The notes under the pieces are model-generated. The model was not told the origin of the DNA. It saw only the letters and a program-made list of their open reading frames with translations, and searched no databases. Both the position numbers and the translations under genes were made by a program. This document shows positions 56,920 through 64,000 of a DNA stretch of 64,000 nucleotides, in pieces. The stretch is from Streptomyces zhaozhouensis (GTDB lineage Bacteria; Actinomycetota; Actinomycetes; Streptomycetales; Streptomycetaceae). Location of the stretch: positions 62,001 to 126,000 of the forward strand of contig NZ_OCNE01000014.1 in NCBI RefSeq assembly GCF_900230195.1, in the 5' to 3' direction. Numbering within the stretch: position 1 is the stretch's first letter; each line of letters starts with the position of its first letter.

Positions 56920-57768
56920 GTGAGCGACAACCAGAACCTGCTGGCGGGCCAGCGGCGGGCGCTCATCCTGGACGAGGTGCGCCGCAGGGGCGGCATCCGG
57001 GTGAGCGAGCTGACACGCATGTTGCAGGTTTCGGACATGACGGTCCGTCGGGACCTCGACGTGCTGGCCAGGCAGGGGGCGTTGGAGAAGGTGCACGGCG
57101 GGGCCGTGCCGGTTCCCGAACGCCGCACGCACGAGCCCGGATTCGAGGCGAAGTCGGCGCTGGAGCTGTCGGCCAAGAGCGCGATCGCCCGGTCGGCGGC
57201 GAGCCTGGCCACCCCGGGGAGCGCGGTGGCGCTGTCCGGTGGCACCACGACCTTCGCCGTGGCGCACGAGCTGCTTGAGGTGCCGGAGTTGACGGTGGTG
57301 ACCAACTCCGTGCGGGTCGCCGACGTGTTCCACCACGCGCGGCAGGCGGGCGACGCGGGCGCCGGGCAGGACGGGGGCGACGCGGCGCGGGTGGTGCTCA
57401 CCGGCGGGGTGCGCACGCCGTCGGACTCGCTGGTGGGTCCGGTGGCGGACGCGGCGATCGCCTCGCTCCACTTCGACGTGCTCTTCCTCGGGGTGCACGG
57501 GATCTCGGTCGAGGCGGGCCTCTCCACGCCGAACCTGGCGGAGGCGGAGACCAACCGGCACTTCATCCGTTCGGCGCGGCGGGTGGTGGTGGTCGCCGAC
57601 CACACCAAGTGGGGGACGACGGGGCTGAGTTCGTTCGCCTCGCTGGATGACGTGGACACCTGGGTGACGGACGGCGGGCTGCCGGACTCCGACCGCGAGG
57701 AGGTCGGGGCGCACCTGGCCGAGCTGCTGATCGCGGGCGGCGAGACGCCGGACCAGCGCCCGGCCTAG
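56920..57768 (+). CDS. DeoR-family transcriptional regulator
   Basis: This 282-residue regulator has an N-terminal winged helix (NLLAGQRRALILDEVRRRGG, IRVSELTRMLQVSDMTVRRDL, LEKVHGGAVPV) and a DeoR C-terminal phosphosugar-sensing domain (VALSGGTTTFAVAHEL, LTVVTNSVRVADVF, VVLTGGVRTPSDSLVGP, DVLFLGVHGISVEAGLSTPN, VVVVADHTKWG). GTG at 56920, where homologous sequence begins, is favoured; ATG at 56890 is also open. An insert of Gly/Asp/Ala around HARQAGDAGAGQDGGDAARV is unusual for the family. No sugar gene follows, so its target may be elsewhere. Confidence 0.88.
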   Translation: MSDNQNLLAGQRRALILDEVRRRGGIRVSELTRMLQVSDMTVRRDLDVLARQGALEKVHGGAVPVPERRTHEPGFEAKSALELSAKSAIARSAASLATPGSAVALSGGTTTFAVAHELLEVPELTVVTNSVRVADVFHHARQAGDAGAGQDGGDAARVVLTGGVRTPSDSLVGPVADAAIASLHFDVLFLGVHGISVEAGLSTPNLAEAETNRHFIRSARRVVVVADHTKWGTTGLSSFASLDDVDTWVTDGGLPDSDREEVGAHLAELLIAGGETPDQRPA

Positions 57769-57835
57769 AGGCGGGTCGCCGCCCCGGCTCCCGGCTTCGG
57801 CCGGATTGTCAGTGGCCGCTGCCAGAATCGCCCGC

Positions 57836-59479
57836 GTGAGCGAGGAGCGGGTGGCGCACTGCGCGTTGGCTGAGTATCCGGACGGCTCGGCGCGGGTCTG
57901 CCCGCTGGACGCCGGGGGCCGTCCGGCCGGCGCGGTGCGGGCGGAGCGGGACGCGGTGGCGGCGGTGCGCGGACGGCCGTGGGTGACGCGCTGGGTGTGG
58001 CGGGCGACGGCCGCGGTCTACCCGGAGCTGCTGGCCGCCGGGGTGCGGGTGGAGCGGTGCCATGACGTGGAGGCGGCGGAGGCGCTGCTGCTGGGGCACG
58101 AGGGGGCGTGGGGGCGGCCCCGTTCCCTGGCGGCGGCGTGGGCGCGGCTGCGGAGGCTCCCGGAGCCGGCCGATCCACCGCCGGGCGCGCCGAACGAGCA
58201 GCCGTCGCTCTTCGAGGCGGCGCCGGCCCCGCTGCCGGGGGAAGCGGACCCGATGGAGGCGCTGCTGGCGGTGTACGCCGGGCAGCGCGAGCGGACCGGC
58301 CTGGCGCGGCATCCGGAGCGGATGCGGCTGCTGCTGGCGGCGGAGTCGGCGGGGACGCTGGTCGCGGCCGAGCTCCGGGCGGCGGGCCTGCCGTGGCGGG
58401 CCGACATCCATCGGCGGCTGCTGGACGAGCTGTTGGGCGAGCGCTACCCCGGCGGGTCGGAGCCCCGGCGGCTCGCGGAGCTGGCCGAGGAGGTCTCCTC
58501 GGCGTTCGGCGGCGGCGCCCGGGTGCGGCCCGATCTGCCGGCGGAGGTGATACGGGCGTTCGCCAGGGCCGGGATCCGGATCGGCAGCACCCGCGCGTGG
58601 GAGCTGCGGGAGGTGGACCATCCGGCGGTGGCGCCGCTGCTGGAGTACAAGCGGCTGTACCGGATCTGGACGGCGCACGGCTGGTCCTGGCTGCGGGAGT
58701 GGGTGCGGGACGGGAGGTTCCGCACGGAGTACGTGGTGGGCGGCACGATGTCGGGCCGGTGGACGACGCACGGCGGCGGCGCGTTGCAGATCCCGAAGGT
58801 GGTGCGCCGCGCGGTGGTGGCCGACCCGGGGTGGCGGCTGGTGGTGGCGGACGCCGCCCAGTTGGAGCCCCGGGTGCTGGCGGCGATCTCCCGCGACCGC
58901 GGCCTGATGGCGGTGGCGGCCGGCCCGGAGGACCTGTACGGCCGGCTGGCCGGGCAGGCGGGGGGCTGGGACCGTGCGGCGGCCAAGCTGGCGCTGCTGG
59001 GCGCGATCTACGGCCAGACCTCGGGCGACGGACTGCGTCATCTGGCCGATCTGCGGCGGCGGTTCCCGGCCGCGGTGGCCTGCGTCGACGAGGCGGCCCG
59101 CGCCGGGGAGCGCGGCGAGCCGGTCCGCACCTGGCTGGGGCGCACCTCCCCGGCGGGGGACGAGGACGCCCCGGGGGTGGGGGCCTCGGCGCGGGCCAGG
59201 GGCCGCTTCACGCGGAACTTCGTGGTCCAGGGGTCGGCGGCCGACTGGGCGCTGCTGCTGTTGGCCGCGCTGCGCAGGGAGCTGCGGGGGTGCGCGGCGG
59301 AGCTGGTCTTCTTCCAGCACGACGAGGTGGTGGTGCACTGCCCCGCGGAGGAGGCGGAGCGCGTGGTGGCGGCCGTGGCCGAGGCGGCCGCCTCGGCGGG
59401 GCGGCTGGCCTTCGGGGAGGTGCCGGTGGCGTTCCCGTTCACGACGGCGACGGTCACGTGCTACGCCGACGCGAAGTAG
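57836..59479 (+). CDS. DNA polymerase I-like protein (family A) with degenerate exonuclease domain
   Basis: This protein of about 547 residues is an actinobacterial family A polymerase lacking the 5' nuclease. The polymerase part (about 180-540) has KRLYRIWTAHGWSWL, motif A VVADAAQLEPRVLAAIS with its Asp, motif B WDRAAAKLALLGAIYGQ (Lys and YG kept) and motif C FFQHDEVVVHCP. The N-terminal third should be a 3'-5' exonuclease, but I cannot see the DxE and other metal Asp residues, so it looks inactive. I placed the start at the GTG at 57836, seven bases after CAGAAT, the leaderless geometry; GTG at 57851 behind GAGGAG is the alternative. It starts 67 bp after the DeoR gene. Confidence 0.82.
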   Translation: MSEERVAHCALAEYPDGSARVCPLDAGGRPAGAVRAERDAVAAVRGRPWVTRWVWRATAAVYPELLAAGVRVERCHDVEAAEALLLGHEGAWGRPRSLAAAWARLRRLPEPADPPPGAPNEQPSLFEAAPAPLPGEADPMEALLAVYAGQRERTGLARHPERMRLLLAAESAGTLVAAELRAAGLPWRADIHRRLLDELLGERYPGGSEPRRLAELAEEVSSAFGGGARVRPDLPAEVIRAFARAGIRIGSTRAWELREVDHPAVAPLLEYKRLYRIWTAHGWSWLREWVRDGRFRTEYVVGGTMSGRWTTHGGGALQIPKVVRRAVVADPGWRLVVADAAQLEPRVLAAISRDRGLMAVAAGPEDLYGRLAGQAGGWDRAAAKLALLGAIYGQTSGDGLRHLADLRRRFPAAVACVDEAARAGERGEPVRTWLGRTSPAGDEDAPGVGASARARGRFTRNFVVQGSAADWALLLLAALRRELRGCAAELVFFQHDEVVVHCPAEEAERVVAAVAEAAASAGRLAFGEVPVAFPFTTATVTCYADAK

Positions 59480-59530
59480 GCGGGGGCGGCCGGCCGTTCC
59501 CGGCGCCCCCGGCGGCTCCCCACCGGGTCT

Positions 59531-59552
59531 GGCTCGCCCCCCGAGGCGAGCC
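59531..59552. terminator. hairpin terminator after the polymerase-like gene
   Basis: An 8-bp perfect stem GGCTCGCC/GGCGAGCC with a 6-nt loop, extendable by wobble pairs, lies 51 bp beyond the stop at 59479. No other element is recognised in the 59480-59717 spacer. Confidence 0.55.
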
Positions 59553-59717
59553 GGGCCCTGCTTCCTCCCGCCGGGCCCAGCGTGCGCCCCCCGGGCCGGG
59601 ACCCCACCCGGGCGGGGCCCCGCCGCACCGATGAGTTTCCGCGGCCGGCCCGGTCTGCCCTTCCGGTGGTCGTCCACAGGGGACGGGCGCCGGACACCGA
59701 GGAAGGGCGAGAAGGAC

Positions 59718-60089
59718 ATGCCACACGAGAACGTCAACGGCCTGGGCATCCTGGTCTGCGGCACGGACGTCGAGAAGCTCGTCGCCTGGTACCGGGCGGC
59801 GTTGGAGCCGCTGGGCGCCCGTTGGGAGGAGCATCTGCTGACGGTCGGCCCCGGCGCCGTCATCGGCTTCGACCAGCGGGACGACGTCGCCGAGCGGGCG
59901 GCCGAGCCGGGCCGGATGCTGGTGAACATCACGGTGCGGGACATCCGCGCCGCCGAGCGCCATCTGAACGCGCTCGGCGTGACCTGGGTGCGGCCGGTGG
60001 AGGAGGCGGGCGACGGCTGGTACTTCTCCACGATCACCGACCCGGTGGGCAACTACCTCCAGTTCCTCCAGGGGCCGGTCGAGCCGTGA
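59718..60089 (+). CDS. VOC superfamily (glyoxalase/dioxygenase-fold) protein
   Basis: This 123-residue single-domain protein has paired beta-alpha-beta-beta-beta modules. LGILVCGTDVEKLVAWYRAALEPLG and AVIGFDQRDDVAERA form the first half; LVNITVRDIRAAERHLNALGV and GWYFSTITDPVGNYLQFLQGP form the second. A terminal Asp-Pro-x-Gly-Asn motif is typical of VOC proteins, and the metal ligands are only partly visible. The ATG has GAAGG just upstream. It is convergent with the MocR gene, ten bases apart. The substrate is unknown. Confidence 0.85.
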   Translation: MPHENVNGLGILVCGTDVEKLVAWYRAALEPLGARWEEHLLTVGPGAVIGFDQRDDVAERAAEPGRMLVNITVRDIRAAERHLNALGVTWVRPVEEAGDGWYFSTITDPVGNYLQFLQGPVEP

Positions 60090-60099
60090 GGCGCGGCGG

Positions 60100-61605
60100 T
60101 CAGCTGGTGTAGCCGGCGGGCAGCTGCTGGTCGGGGACGCCGTGGCGGGCGACGGCCTCGGCGGCCCGCGCCAGCCGGGCGGCGGCCTCGTCGGCGACGG
60201 GGCCCCGCACGGTGAACGGCAGCCGGACATAGCCCTCGAAGGCGCCGTCGACGCCGAAGCGCGGCCCCGACGGCAGCCGCACGCCGCACCGTTCGCCGGC
60301 CTCGGCGATCCGGGAGCCGGAGAGGCCGCCGGTGCGCACCCACAGGGTCAGCCCGCCGGGCGGCACGGCGAACTCCCAGTCCGGCAGCCGCCGGCGCAGC
60401 GCCCGCACCAGGTCGGCGCGGCTGGCCCCGATCTCGTCGCGGCGCTGGGCGACCGCGTCGTGCCAGCCGCCCGAGGTCAGCAGCCAGGTGACGGCGAGCT
60501 GTTCGAGGACGGGGCTGCCGAGGTCGGCGTAGGCGCGGCGGGAGATCAGGCCCCTGATCACCTCGGGGGCGGCGCGGACCCAGCCGATGCGCAACCCGGC
60601 CCAGATCGACTTGCTGGCCGAGCCGACGGTGATGACGCCGGCGCCGCCGTGGTCGAAGGCGCTCATCGGGCGCGGCATCCGGCGGGCCGGCTCCTCGTCC
60701 AGCGCGAGGTCGACCATCGTCTCGTCGACGACCAGCGTGGTGCCGGCGGACCTGGCGGCGGACACCAGCTCGCGGCGGCGTTCCTCGTCGGCGAGGGCGC
60801 CGGTCGGGTTGTGGAAGTCGGCGACCACGTAGGCCATGCGCGGCGCCGCCTCGGTGAGGGTGCGCCGCCAGGCGGCGAGGTCCCAGTGGGGCGCGGCTCC
60901 CGTCATCGGCACGGGGATCAGCCGCGCGCCCGCGTCACGCATCAGCTGGAGGACGTTGGCGTAGGAGGGGTGCTCGACGGCGACCCGCTCCCCCGCGGCG
61001 AACATCCGGCACAGCGCGGCCATCGCGCCCATGGCGCCGGTGGTGACCATGATCTGCTCCGGCATGGTGGGCACGCCGCGCTCGGTGTAGCGGTCTGCGA
61101 GGGCCCGGCGCAGGGCGGGCAGGCCCGCCGGGAAGTCGCCGTGGGTGGCGGCGGCGGGCGGGAGTTCGGCGAGCGCGGCCTGGCAGGCGCGGGTCAGCCA
61201 GGGCTCGGGCGCGGGGAGCGCGGCGCAGCCGAGGTCGATCATCGAGCCGACGGCCTCGGGCGGCAGCGGCTCCAGGCCGCGCGCCGGCAGCGGGCGGCCG
61301 GCGGGGACGGCCGTCCAACTGCCCGCGCCACGCCGGGACTCCAGGAAGCCCTCGCCGCGCAGCGCCTCGAAGGCGGCGGCCACGGTGGTCCTGCTGACGG
61401 CGAGGGCGCCGGCCAGCTCGCGCTCGGCCGGCAGCCGCGCGCCGACCGGGACGCGGCCCTCCAGCACCAGCAGCCGCACGCCGTCGGCGAGGGCGCGATA
61501 GGCGGGGGTCTTCCGGGAGCCGCCGGAGGTCCGGCCGTAGCCGTCCTGGGAGTGGAGCAGCCGCGCGAGTTGGCCGGTTCCGACCGTCGAGGTCCACTCA
61601 GCCAT
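60100..61605 (-). CDS. MocR-type regulator (GntR HTH + aminotransferase fold), YczR-like
   Basis: This 501-residue PLP-dependent regulator has an N-terminal GntR winged helix (YRALADGVRLLVLEGRVPVG, RLPAERELAGALAVSRTTV, AAFEALRGEGFLESRRGAG) and an aminotransferase class I domain (about 130-490; VTTGAMGAMAALCRMF, AVEHPSYANVLQLM, VVADFHNPTG, VGSASKSIWAGLRIGWVR with the PLP Lys, FEGYVRLPFT). It is divergent from a YczE membrane protein gene, the recognised YczR-YczE pair. TGGAC half-sites fill the 101-bp divergent spacer. It probably senses a PLP-related or amino-acid ligand. The ATG at 61605 is clear, although its ribosome site is weak. Confidence 0.9.
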   Translation of the reverse strand: MAEWTSTVGTGQLARLLHSQDGYGRTSGGSRKTPAYRALADGVRLLVLEGRVPVGARLPAERELAGALAVSRTTVAAAFEALRGEGFLESRRGAGSWTAVPAGRPLPARGLEPLPPEAVGSMIDLGCAALPAPEPWLTRACQAALAELPPAAATHGDFPAGLPALRRALADRYTERGVPTMPEQIMVTTGAMGAMAALCRMFAAGERVAVEHPSYANVLQLMRDAGARLIPVPMTGAAPHWDLAAWRRTLTEAAPRMAYVVADFHNPTGALADEERRRELVSAARSAGTTLVVDETMVDLALDEEPARRMPRPMSAFDHGGAGVITVGSASKSIWAGLRIGWVRAAPEVIRGLISRRAYADLGSPVLEQLAVTWLLTSGGWHDAVAQRRDEIGASRADLVRALRRRLPDWEFAVPPGGLTLWVRTGGLSGSRIAEAGERCGVRLPSGPRFGVDGAFEGYVRLPFTVRGPVADEAAARLARAAEAVARHGVPDQQLPAGYTS

Positions 61606-61612
61606 GAAAATC

Positions 61613-61685
61613 GGTCCACCTTACTCGGATTGGACGTACCACCGACCCAAGATCAGGCCAGAGGCTAGCTCTCAGTCAGTCCAAT
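61613..61685. promoter_or_regulatory. candidate MocR operator half-sites
   Basis: GTCCA (61613-61617), ATTGGAC (61629-61635) and GTCCAAT (61679-61685) form short- and long-spaced inverted repeats between the MocR and YczE genes. MocR regulators usually bind spaced half-sites. Confidence 0.5.
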
Positions 61686-61706
61686 TCAACCAGAAGGACC
61701 TGCCCG

Positions 61707-62408
61707 ATGAGCCGGTTGTCACGCCGCCTGGTCCAGCTCTACCTCGGCCTGCTGCTCTACGGCGCCAGCGCCGCACTGCTGCTGCGGGCCGGTCTGGGAC
61801 TCGTCCCGTGGGACGTGTTCCACCAGGGGGTGGGCGAGAGGACCGGCCTCTCCCTCGGCCTGGTGGTCAACATCACAGGTCTGCTGCTGCTGTTGCTCTG
61901 GTGGCCGCTGCGCGAGCGCCCCGGGCTCGGCACGGTCTCCAACGTGCTGCTGGTCGGCCTCTCCCTGGACGCCACGGCCGCCCTCGTCCCGCCGGTGACC
62001 CCGCTGGCCGGGCAGATACCGCTGATGCTGGGCGCGGTGGCGCTCAACGGCCTGGCGACCGGCCTCTACCTCTCGGCCCGGTTCGGCGCCGGCCCCAGGG
62101 ATGGCCTGATGACGGCGTTGAGCAGGGTCACCGGGCGCTCGGTCCGGCTGGTGCGGACGAGCATCGAGATCGCGGTCCTGGCGGTCGGCATCGCCCTCGG
62201 CGGCACGGCCGGTGCGGGGACCGTGGTCTACGCGCTGGCGATCGGGCCGCTCGCCCAGTTCTTTCTGCGGGTCCTGGCGCGGCCCGCCGCCGGGGGCGAC
62301 ACGGGCGGGACAATGGATTTCGAAGACCGGGGCAAGCGGGGTACTGTACGCCTTTGGTCCCGCCGGGTGGACCGTGACAACGAGCCATCCTCTGCGGACG
62401 CCGGGTGA
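61707..62408 (+). CDS. YczE/YitT-like polytopic membrane protein
   Basis: This 233-residue membrane protein has five predicted helices: LVQLYLGLLLYGASAALLLRA, SLGLVVNITGLLLLLLWWPL, TVSNVLLVGLSLDATAALV, LMLGAVALNGLATGLYLSARF and SIEIAVLAVGIALGG. Typical YczE blocks are RAGLGLVPWDVFHQG and GAGPRDGLMTALS. AAGGA lies eight bases before the ATG. It is paired divergently with the MocR regulator, which probably controls it. A transporter role is commonly assumed, but the substrate is not known. A polar tail of about 40 residues is low complexity. Confidence 0.86.
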   Translation: MSRLSRRLVQLYLGLLLYGASAALLLRAGLGLVPWDVFHQGVGERTGLSLGLVVNITGLLLLLLWWPLRERPGLGTVSNVLLVGLSLDATAALVPPVTPLAGQIPLMLGAVALNGLATGLYLSARFGAGPRDGLMTALSRVTGRSVRLVRTSIEIAVLAVGIALGGTAGAGTVVYALAIGPLAQFFLRVLARPAAGGDTGGTMDFEDRGKRGTVRLWSRRVDRDNEPSSADAG

Positions 62409-62489
62409 CATCCCCTCTCAGATGTGACAAACCGGGCGACGGTGGGTACAAGAAGGGTCGGTACGACGGGCGACGTATGACCTACGACG

Positions 62490-62515
62490 GGAATCTTCGC
62501 CGCCGACCGGACGTT
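62490..62515 (+). promoter_or_regulatory. SigR-type promoter of rbpA
   Basis: GGAAT (62490-62494), exactly 18 bases, then GTT (62513-62515) fits the SigR consensus GGAAT-N18-GTT, 63 bp before the rbpA start. In S. coelicolor rbpA is a known SigR (disulfide stress) target. Confidence 0.7.
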
Positions 62516-62577
62516 GACCTGATTGATGATGACAGCGACACCTGTCCTGTGGGCGACCAGCCCGGGAGGCACGATTC

Positions 62578-62952
62578 ATGAGTGAGCGAGCTCTGCGTGG
62601 CACGCGGCTCGTGGTGACCAGCTACGAGACCGATCGCGGTATCGACCTCGCGCCGCGTCAGGCGGTGGAGTACCAATGCCAGAACGGCCATCGCTTCGAG
62701 ATGCCGTTCTCGGTGGAGGCCGAGATTCCTCCGGAGTGGGAGTGCAAGGTCTGCGGCTCCCAGGCCCTGCTGGTGGACGGCGAGGGCCCCGAGGAGAAGA
62801 AGGGGAAGCCCGCGCGGACGCACTGGGACATGCTGATGGAGCGGCGCACCCGCGAGGAGTTGGAAGAGGTGCTGGCCGAGCGGCTGGCGGTGCTGCGTTC
62901 CGGCGCGATGAACATCGCGGTCCACCCGCGCGACAGCCGCAAGTCCGCCTAG
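62578..62952 (+). CDS. rbpA: RNA polymerase-binding protein RbpA
   Basis: This 124-residue transcription activator of Actinobacteria stabilises holoenzymes with HrdB-type sigma factors. It shows the N-terminal tail MSERALRGTRLVVTSYETDR, the core beta domain with YQCQNGHRFEMPF and PPEWECKVCGSQA (zinc-type Cys pairs), a basic linker EEKKGKPARTHWDMLMERR and the sigma-interaction helices REELEEVLAERLAVLR. GGGAGG is nine bases before the ATG. A SigR promoter precedes it and a strong terminator follows. Neighbouring fxsA and the mannosyltransferase match the S. coelicolor order near SCO1421, recalled not searched. Confidence 0.96.
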   Translation: MSERALRGTRLVVTSYETDRGIDLAPRQAVEYQCQNGHRFEMPFSVEAEIPPEWECKVCGSQALLVDGEGPEEKKGKPARTHWDMLMERRTREELEEVLAERLAVLRSGAMNIAVHPRDSRKSA

Positions 62953-62995
62953 GCGGCCGGGCCCCCGCGCGCGGGGAGCCCCCCACAGAGACACG

Positions 62996-63029
62996 GAAGG
63001 CCCGGGTCACGTCGGTGACCCGGGCCTTC
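62996..63029. terminator. 15-bp perfect terminator between rbpA and fxsA
   Basis: GAAGGCCCGGGTCAC (62996-63010) pairs perfectly with 63015-63029 around GTCG, followed by TGCCGTTT. This is the strongest terminator in the window, serving both convergent genes. Confidence 0.88.
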
Positions 63030-63061
63030 GTGCCGTTTCCCCCCGCCGGGGATCCGGGCGG

Positions 63062-63637
63062 TCAGGGACGGCGGTCGCGGTCCTCGTCCGGCTCGTCGTC
63101 GTCGCGGACGACCTCGCCCTGGACGACACGGCCGTCCGGGTGGCGCATCCGCCGGCCGGCCTCGCCGGCCGCGCGGAAGGCGGGCCCCACCGGCCAGGTG
63201 TGCCGCTCGACGGCGCGCGCGGCGGAGCCGCGGATCAGCTTGGCGGTCGGCGGGAAGAGGCACAGCAGCGCGACCACGTCGGACAGCAGCCCGGGGAGCA
63301 TCAGCAGCAGGCCGCCCAGCATGGTGAGCACCCCGCCGCCGGCGGGCGAACGGGTGCCGGGCTCGGCCGTCCCCCTGGCCTGGGCCGCCAGCCGCTGCCA
63401 GGCGCGCCGGCCGGCGTGCCGGATGACCAGCGCGCCCGCCAGTACCCCGGCGACCAGCACCAGGAAGACGGTCAGGCCACCGGCGGCCTGGCCGAGCAGC
63501 ATCAGCAGCCAGATCTCCAACAGCGCCCAGGCGGCCACCGCCAGCGGCAGCAGGGCCAGCGGGCCACGGCGGCGGCCGACGGCGCGCGTCGCGCCCGTGC
63601 GTCGGCCTCTGTACGGGTCAGGACTCCCGGATGTCAT
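63062..63637 (-). CDS. fxsA: FxsA family membrane protein
   Basis: This 191-residue membrane protein of the FxsA type has an Arg-rich head, two close N-terminal spans (LALLPLAVAAWALLEIWLLML and LTVFLVLVAGVLAGALVIRHA) and a characteristic central Gly/Leu stretch GGGVLTMLGGLLLMLPGLLSDVVALLCLFPP. Basic and acidic low-complexity sequence makes up the tail (RDDDEPDEDRDRRP). Its ATG (63637) lies inside the 3' end of the mannosyltransferase gene (20-bp overlap) without its own ribosome site, which argues for coupled translation. FxsA eases exclusion of phage T7 in E. coli; the actinomycete role is unknown. Confidence 0.86.
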   Translation of the reverse strand: MTSGSPDPYRGRRTGATRAVGRRRGPLALLPLAVAAWALLEIWLLMLLGQAAGGLTVFLVLVAGVLAGALVIRHAGRRAWQRLAAQARGTAEPGTRSPAGGGVLTMLGGLLLMLPGLLSDVVALLCLFPPTAKLIRGSAARAVERHTWPVGPAFRAAGEAGRRMRHPDGRVVQGEVVRDDDEPDEDRDRRP

Positions 63638-64000
63638 GGTGCAAGTGTGCCTGGCGTCGGGGCGATCCACCGAGTCGGGCGGCGATCCCCCACGCGGTCA
63701 CCCGCCACAGCGCCTCGACCACGATGTCCCGGCTCATCTTGCTGTTGCCGTGGGCCCGCTCGACGAACGTGATCGGCACCTCGACCACCCGGTGCCCCGC
63801 CCGGATCGCCCGGTGGGCGAGGTCCACCTGGAAGCAGTAGCCCTGCGAGGCCACGTCGTGCAGCAGCGCCTCGTCCAGCACCCCCGCCCGGAAGGCGCGG
63901 TAGCCGCCGGTCACGTCCCTGATCGGCAGGCCGAGCACCCGCCGTGAATAGGCGCTGCCGCCCCGGGAGAGCAACTGGCGGTAGCGCGGCCAGTTGACGA
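63618..64000 (-). CDS. polyprenol monophosphomannose synthase, C-terminal part
   Basis: About 127 residues of the C-terminal half of a GT2 glycosyltransferase are visible. The 5' part lies beyond the window edge. Key blocks: VNWPRYRQLLSRGGSAYSRRVLGLPI (split at the edge), RDVTGGYRAFRAGVLDEALL, GYCFQVDLAHRAIRAGHRVVEVPITFVERAHGNSKMS, which is the DPM1-type acceptor-site motif. It transfers mannose from GDP-mannose to polyprenol phosphate for glycoprotein and lipoglycan synthesis. From memory, the S. coelicolor gene here is ppm1 (SCO1423). The stop overlaps the fxsA start. Confidence 0.92.
   Translation of the reverse strand, partial: VNWPRYRQLLSRGGSAYSRRVLGLPIRDVTGGYRAFRAGVLDEALLHDVASQGYCFQVDLAHRAIRAGHRVVEVPITFVERAHGNSKMSRDIVVEALWRVTAWGIAARLGGSPRRQAHLHHDIRES

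Overview
This is a contiguous chromosomal segment of very high G+C DNA from an actinomycete, almost certainly Streptomyces or a close relative. The evidence is the strong third-position GC bias, many GTG starts, an RbpA gene behind a SigR-type promoter, conservon-type genes, SpoIIE-family phosphatases, family 2B encapsulin shells, a PTS enzyme I and DhaKLM. From memory, the two ends (ptsI, then rbpA-fxsA-polyprenol mannosyltransferase) match the order of the S. coelicolor SCO1391-SCO1423 block, so this looks like core chromosome with accessory insertions. I see no tRNA, rRNA, CRISPR array, transposase, integrase or phage gene.

Layout. 0-5 kb: 3' end of ptsI, a hypothetical gene, acetoacetyl-CoA synthetase and a VanX-like dipeptidase. 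5-8 kb: a two-gene conservon remnant (roadblock protein and NIT-type sensor kinase). 8-16 kb: a small membrane protein convergent with a three-gene SMC-kleisin-KITE operon resembling MukBEF/MksBEF/Wadjet without the JetD nuclease; its SMC subunit has Asp-Asn in Walker B. 16-28 kb: two SpoIIE-type phosphatases, a stand-alone cyclic-nucleotide-type domain protein, a giant 5-oxoprolinase, a HEAT-repeat protein, an NsdA-like regulator and an aminoglycoside-phosphotransferase-fold protein. 29-37 kb: a carbohydrate island (DeoR/LacI hybrid regulator, DUF2264 protein, GH51 arabinofuranosidase, LacI regulator) interrupted by an ArsR-SRPBCC-PPOX cluster. 37-42 kb: Ser/Thr kinase with TPR tail, MMPL exporter, DinB-like protein. 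42-45 kb: DhaK-DhaL-DhaM, which depends on the PTS enzyme I whose gene opens the window. 45-47.5 kb: NUDIX, Asp/Glu racemase family and a double TerD protein, all leftward.

47.6-54 kb is the most distinctive block: a disordered Pro/Gln/Gly protein, two tandem family 2B encapsulin shell genes with an inserted cyclic-nucleotide-type domain and no recognisable cargo enzyme beside them, and a divergent beta-helix/CbbX-type AAA+ fusion. 54-64 kb: a polytopic membrane serine hydrolase, a DeoR regulator, a family A polymerase-like protein, a VOC protein, a divergent MocR-YczE pair, rbpA, fxsA and the C-terminus of a polyprenol-phosphate mannosyltransferase.

Most gene pairs are convergent or divergent singletons. 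Real operons are the SMC set, the cvn pair, terD-murI-nudix, arsR-srpbcc and dhaKLM. Several convergent junctions carry long GC-rich hairpins suited to bidirectional termination. All functions are inferred from reading the sequence; no database search was run.
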